A stretch of 64,000 nt of DNA, from assembly GCA_030652345.1 (NCBI GenBank), contig JAUSAU010000047.1, positions 1 to 64,000 of the forward strand, written 5' to 3'. A program made the position numbers and the translations under genes. Shown one piece after another: positions 61,099 through 64,000 of this stretch; the stretch's first letter is position 1; the number at the start of each line of letters is the position of its first letter. The notes under the pieces are model-generated. The model was not told where the DNA came from, ran no database searches, and saw only the letters and a list, made by a program, of their open reading frames with translations. Source of the DNA: Coriobacteriia bacterium (GTDB lineage: Bacteria; Actinomycetota; Coriobacteriia; Anaerosomatales; PALSA-660).

Positions 61099-61127
61099 TT
61101 GTGGAGCATGCGGCGCGGTGCTACACT
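61099..61127 (+). promoter_or_regulatory. rpsF operon promoter
   Basis: TTGTGG (61099-61104) and TACACT (61122-61127) with a 17-bp spacer, about 75 bp upstream of rpsF. Confidence 0.6.
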
Positions 61128-61201
61128 GCGGAGGCTCATTTCCTGCCCCGGGCCGCTGCCTTCACAGTCCCGGGGCCACATTGTCCAGGGGAGGTGAACA
61201 A

Positions 61202-61495
61202 GTGAAGGCTTACGAACTCATGCTTTTGACCGACCCCTCGCTCGACGAGGAGGCTCTCGCGGCCGTCGTTGCCAAGGCTGCGGGCATCATCACCGCCGAC
61301 GGCGGTACCGTGGATTCCTCCGACGACTGGGGCAAGCGCCGCCTCGCCTATGAGGTGAAGGGCTTCGCCGACGGTAGCTACACCGTCATGCAGGTCCACG
61401 CGAGCACCGATGCCGTTGCCGAGCTCGACCGCGTGCTCCACATCACGGACCCCGTGGTGCGGTTCATGATCGTCCGACGTGACGACCTGAACTAG
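61202..61495 (+). CDS. rpsF: 30S ribosomal protein S6
   Basis: 97 aa from the GTG at 61202 after GGGGAGGTGAACA. Typical S6: VKAYELMLLTDPSLDEE at the N-terminus, DDWGKRRLAYEVKGFADGSYTVMQ, and the end VVRFMIVRRDD. First gene of rpsF-ssb-rpsR-DUF2232-rplI. S6 binds 16S rRNA with S18, encoded two genes downstream. Confidence 0.96.
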   Translation: MKAYELMLLTDPSLDEEALAAVVAKAAGIITADGGTVDSSDDWGKRRLAYEVKGFADGSYTVMQVHASTDAVAELDRVLHITDPVVRFMIVRRDDLN

Positions 61496-61503
61496 CGCTA
61501 CGA

Positions 61504-61522
61504 CCGGGGCCGGATGCCCCGG
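61504..61522 (+). promoter_or_regulatory. Small hairpin between rpsF and ssb
   Basis: CCGGGGC / GCCCCGG with a 5-nt loop, 9 bp after the rpsF stop. It may tune relative expression of S6 and SSB by partial termination or mRNA processing. Confidence 0.4.
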
Positions 61523-61553
61523 AGAGACCACGCACGAGAGCAGGTGTGATCGG

Positions 61554-61985
61554 ATGAGCATCAACAGGGTCGTCCTCACGGGCAACCTCACACGGGACGC
61601 GGAACTCAAGCAGACGTCCGGCGGCATGGCGATCGTCAATTGCCGCCTCGCCGTCAACGACCGCCGCAAGAATCCGCAGTCCGGCCAGTGGGAGGATCGC
61701 CCCAACTACATCGACGTCGTGATCTTCGGATCCCGCGGTGAAGCGCTGTCGCGCTTCCTGTCCAAGGGCAAGCAGATCGCCGTCGAGGGCAAGCTCCGCT
61801 GGAGCGAATGGGAGTCCCAGGCCGGGGAGAAGCGCAGCAAGGTCGAGGTCGTCGCCGACGATATCGAGCTGCTCGGCGGCCGCGGTGACGCGCCTGCAGG
61901 CGCTGCACGCTCCGCCTCCGTCCCGGCTGCTGACCTCGGTGACGCCCCCGTGGACGGACCGGACAGCGAGGACATCCCCTTCTAG
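61554..61985 (+). CDS. ssb: Single-stranded DNA-binding protein
   Basis: 143 aa. OB-fold SSB: MSINRVVLTGNLTRDAELKQT, FGSRGEALSRFLSKGKQIAVEGKLRW and KVEVVADDIELLG. A short linker leads to the acidic interaction tip SEDIPF (usually DDDIPF), which docks repair and replication proteins. The linker is short for an actinobacterium. It lies between rpsF and rpsR as in most bacteria. Confidence 0.95.
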   Translation: MSINRVVLTGNLTRDAELKQTSGGMAIVNCRLAVNDRRKNPQSGQWEDRPNYIDVVIFGSRGEALSRFLSKGKQIAVEGKLRWSEWESQAGEKRSKVEVVADDIELLGGRGDAPAGAARSASVPAADLGDAPVDGPDSEDIPF

Positions 61986-62106
61986 GGAACCACGAACCAC
62001 ACTCGCAGAAGCGGCGGTACCCTCCCGCCGCTTCGAGAGTGACCATTGATACACCTCGATCTCCACTCGATAGCGAGCGAGACGAGGGAAGGAGGATAGG
62101 AAGCAT

Positions 62107-62373
62107 ATGAGCGAATATGGTCGCAAGCCCAAGCGCAAGTACTGCCAGTTCTGCAAGGATCACTCGACCTACATCGACTACAAGGACGCCCAGGGCCTCC
62201 GTAAGTTCATGACCGACCGTGGCAAGATCAAGCCGCGTCGCGTCACGGGTAACTGCGCGCAGCACCAGCACGCCATGTCGATCGCGATCAAGCGCGCCCG
62301 CGAGATGGCACTGCTGCCTTACGTCATCCCGGTCATCAGCACCAAGGTCGAAGGACGGGGTCGTAGAGGCTGA
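62107..62373 (+). CDS. rpsR: 30S ribosomal protein S18
   Basis: 88 aa, ATG at 62107 after GGAAGGAGG. S18 pattern: [63 protein letters not shown]. The Cys pair (CQFC), C in GNCAQ and His residues indicate the zinc-binding (C+) form of S18. It is followed 1 bp later by a membrane protein gene. Confidence 0.96.
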   Translation: MSEYGRKPKRKYCQFCKDHSTYIDYKDAQGLRKFMTDRGKIKPRRVTGNCAQHQHAMSIAIKRAREMALLPYVIPVISTKVEGRGRRG

Positions 62374-62374
62374 C

Positions 62375-63364
62375 GTGAGTCTCACTGCCGCCGACATACG
62401 GGACATGGTCCTCGGGAGCCTCGCCGCGTTCGCGGCGGCTTTCGTCATGCCCACCATGCCGTTCGTGGGGATGCCACTCGCAGCCCTCGCGTTGGGCTGG
62501 TTGTCGTTCCGGTTCGGTTCCGCATGGGGTGTCGCATCGGCCATCATCGCCACCGTCGCGGTGACGGCGTTGGCCGCGACGTTGGCTCCGGTCTCGATCG
62601 GGTCAGCCCTGTTCGTGGCGGTCGCACTTCTGGCGGCCGGTCCCGGAGCCGCGTGGGCACTGCGTCGCTGGGAGGCCACGAGCGTCATCGCTGCGGTCAC
62701 CCTCGTGCTGTTCGCCGCGCTCCTGACGGCGAGCGTCCTGGAGGCCTCGGCGCTGCACACCACGGTGGCTGCGCAGTCGGCCAAGGAGGCGAAGCTGGTC
62801 TTCGACGCGTTCATGTCGAGCTCCCAGCGCTCAGCCCCCGACGCCGCGCTGCGCGCGAACGCCGCGACGATCGTCACCCAGATAGCCCTGCTGTGGCCCT
62901 CCGGTCTCTTCGTCACGGTGGCGTTCGCGGCGGCCCTCGCCGTGCCGATCGTGTCGTGGCAGGGGCGTCGTGCCGGGCAGGAGGTCTCTGCGCTGCCCGC
63001 GCTGGCCGATCTCGACCTGAGTTTCCATCTCGTCTGGTTCGCGATCGCGGGGCTCGCCCTGGTGGCGGCCGCCGTCTTCCTGAATCAGTCGACGGGGCCG
63101 CTCTGGGCTCTCGGCATGAACCTGCTCGTGGCCGCACGGCCGGCGCTGTTCGTACAGGGACTCGCGGTGTTCGCTGCGCTCTATCGCCGTCTCGGCGTCG
63201 GGCGACTCGGCCGCGGTCTGGGATTCGTCGTTCTCGGTCTGTCCGAGCTCGCCATCCCTTCAGTGTCGGTCGCGGGTCTGGTCGATCTGTTCTTCAACCT
63301 GCGGAAGCGACCGCGGGATGGGTCGGGGATCATTGCCGACCCGGTAGGTCCCGCGGAGGTCTAG
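62375..63364 (+). CDS. DUF2232 (YybS-type) membrane protein
   Basis: 329 aa from the GTG at 62375. About eight hydrophobic helices (MVLGSLAAFAAAFVMPTMPFVGMPLAALALGW at the start; FHLVWFAIAGLALVAAAVFL; ALFVQGLAVFAALYRRLG near the end) and a basic cytoplasmic tail. Position between rpsR and rplI, together with the topology, matches DUF2232/YybS proteins, whose function is unknown. It is cotranscribed with rpsR. Confidence 0.8.
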   Translation: MSLTAADIRDMVLGSLAAFAAAFVMPTMPFVGMPLAALALGWLSFRFGSAWGVASAIIATVAVTALAATLAPVSIGSALFVAVALLAAGPGAAWALRRWEATSVIAAVTLVLFAALLTASVLEASALHTTVAAQSAKEAKLVFDAFMSSSQRSAPDAALRANAATIVTQIALLWPSGLFVTVAFAAALAVPIVSWQGRRAGQEVSALPALADLDLSFHLVWFAIAGLALVAAAVFLNQSTGPLWALGMNLLVAARPALFVQGLAVFAALYRRLGVGRLGRGLGFVVLGLSELAIPSVSVAGLVDLFFNLRKRPRDGSGIIADPVGPAEV

Positions 63365-63455
63365 GACCCGTCCGGCCGGCGTAGCCGACCGTTCGGCGAC
63401 AGGGCCGCAAGTCCGTGGATAGTGTGGAAACCGCAGGAGCGCTCCATGGCGTGCC

Positions 63456-63464
63456 TGTGGATAA
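63456..63464 (-). promoter_or_regulatory. Isolated exact DnaA box upstream of rplI
   Basis: TGTGGATAA (reverse of TTATCCACA) in the 218-bp gap between the DUF2232 gene and rplI; a looser GTGGATAG lies at 63416. It could be a regulatory DnaA site; a single 9-mer may also be chance. Confidence 0.4.
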
Positions 63465-63582
63465 GAGGACGAGGGCGTTGCCGGCGGCTTGAGCCGTCCG
63501 GGCGTCTGGTCCTAGAGTGAAGGACGCTCACGCCCGCACCGTGCACCCGGGTGCGTAGCTGAGACAGAAGAAGGAGTCGTAC

Positions 63583-64000
63583 ATGAAGGTCATTCTCACC
63601 GCAGAGGTGAAGGGCAAGGGCCACGAGGGAGACGTCGTCGACGTCGCCCGGGGCTACGCCGTGAACTACCTGCTCCCGCGCAAGATGGCGATCCAGGCCA
63701 CGCCGGGCAACCTGAAGCAGCTCGAGGCGCGCATGGCCAACATCTCGAAGCGCAACGAGTCCCGTCGCGGCGAGGCCGAGGGCGTCGCCGCCTCGATCAA
63801 CGGCAAGAAGATCGTCATCGAGGCGAAGTCCGGTGACGCCGGCAAGCTGTTCGGCTCGGTCACGACGCTCATGGTCGAGCAGGCCATCGCAGCGCAGCTC
63901 GACGCCGACGTCGATCACAAGCGTATGGATCTGAGCCGCCCCATCAAGGAGATCGGCGAGTACAACGTCGTCGTCAGCGTGTACGGCGACGTCAAGGCCG
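63583..64000 (+). CDS. rplI: 50S ribosomal protein L9 (3' end outside window)
   Basis: 139 codons visible from the ATG at 63583, after AGAAGAAGGAG. The L9 N-domain is clear: MKVILTAEVKGKGHEGDVVDVARGYAVNYLLPRKMAI, then the long connecting helix and the C-terminal domain start (SGDAGKLFGSVTTLMVEQAI). The gene runs off the right edge about 10 codons before the usual L9 end. dnaB commonly follows rplI, but it is beyond this window. Confidence 0.95.
   Translation, partial: MKVILTAEVKGKGHEGDVVDVARGYAVNYLLPRKMAIQATPGNLKQLEARMANISKRNESRRGEAEGVAASINGKKIVIEAKSGDAGKLFGSVTTLMVEQAIAAQLDADVDHKRMDLSRPIKEIGEYNVVVSVYGDVKA

Overview
The window is a high-GC chromosomal segment covering the replication-origin neighbourhood of what looks like an anaerobic or microaerophilic actinobacterium. 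I infer class Coriobacteriia, possibly the Anaerosomatales/OPB41 side. The inference rests on GC-rich coding, actinobacterial-type DciA, WYL regulators of the PafB/PafC type, an rpmH-oriC-dnaA-dnaN-recF-dciA-gyrB-gyrA order, and anaerobe genes (hybrid cluster protein, rubredoxin-first rubrerythrin, Fe-S L-serine dehydratase, FeoAB). No marker here allows a firm species call. Coding is dense, with frequent ATGA/GTGA start-stop overlaps. I saw no insertion sequence, prophage, CRISPR array or rRNA; there is one tRNA.

Layout. 1-2.7 kb: methionine cluster metY (cut by the left edge)-metX-metW. 2.7-13.9 kb (minus strand): gyrA, a small membrane protein, gyrB, dciA, recF, dnaN, dnaA and an unusual ATPase-fold/winged-helix regulator upstream of dnaA. 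13.9-14.7 kb: oriC with six exact DnaA boxes and a phased TGGCC repeat. 14.7-20.1 kb (plus strand): rpmH, rnpA, yidD, yidC, jag, two exact parS sites, rsmG, parA, parB and a YtxH protein. 20.1-26.3 kb: an AddAB-type helicase-nuclease pair. 26.3-34.5 kb: rlmN, rubrerythrin, HtrA protease, a membrane protein, ddl, a PAS histidine kinase and sdaAA. 34.6-37.8 kb: feoA-feoB-Cys-rich protein, lying between sdaAA and sdaAB. 37.9-43.8 kb: an anchored protein, a DinG-type exonuclease-helicase, a Cys-rich protein and the pafC/pafB-type pair.

44.1-49.9 kb holds the most interesting accessory region: a kinase-like protein whose phospho-acceptor His is replaced by Gln, an unknown multi-pass membrane protein, and then a likely nitrosative-stress module. 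The module has a Crp/Fnr regulator divergent from YgbA_NO-family protein, ferredoxin, Hcp and a tiny membrane-anchored protein ending in CMTCH, with a TTGAC-N4-GTCAA palindrome between regulator and operon. 50-56 kb: an M28 peptidase with a very large low-complexity insertion, a CcsA-type cytochrome-c assembly protein with a partner membrane protein, a diguanylate cyclase, a DUF1461 (Lit-like) protein and a DUF5679 zinc protein. 56.2-59.8 kb: a potassium-uptake operon trkA-trkA-small membrane protein-trkH-exported protein. 59.85 kb: tRNA-Gly(CCC). 60-64 kb: an M23 peptidase and the rpsF-ssb-rpsR-DUF2232-rplI group (rplI cut by the right edge).

Replication, segregation, membrane insertion and RNA-maturation genes diverge from oriC, as expected for a bacterial origin region. 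All functions are read from sequence motifs by eye; no database search was run.
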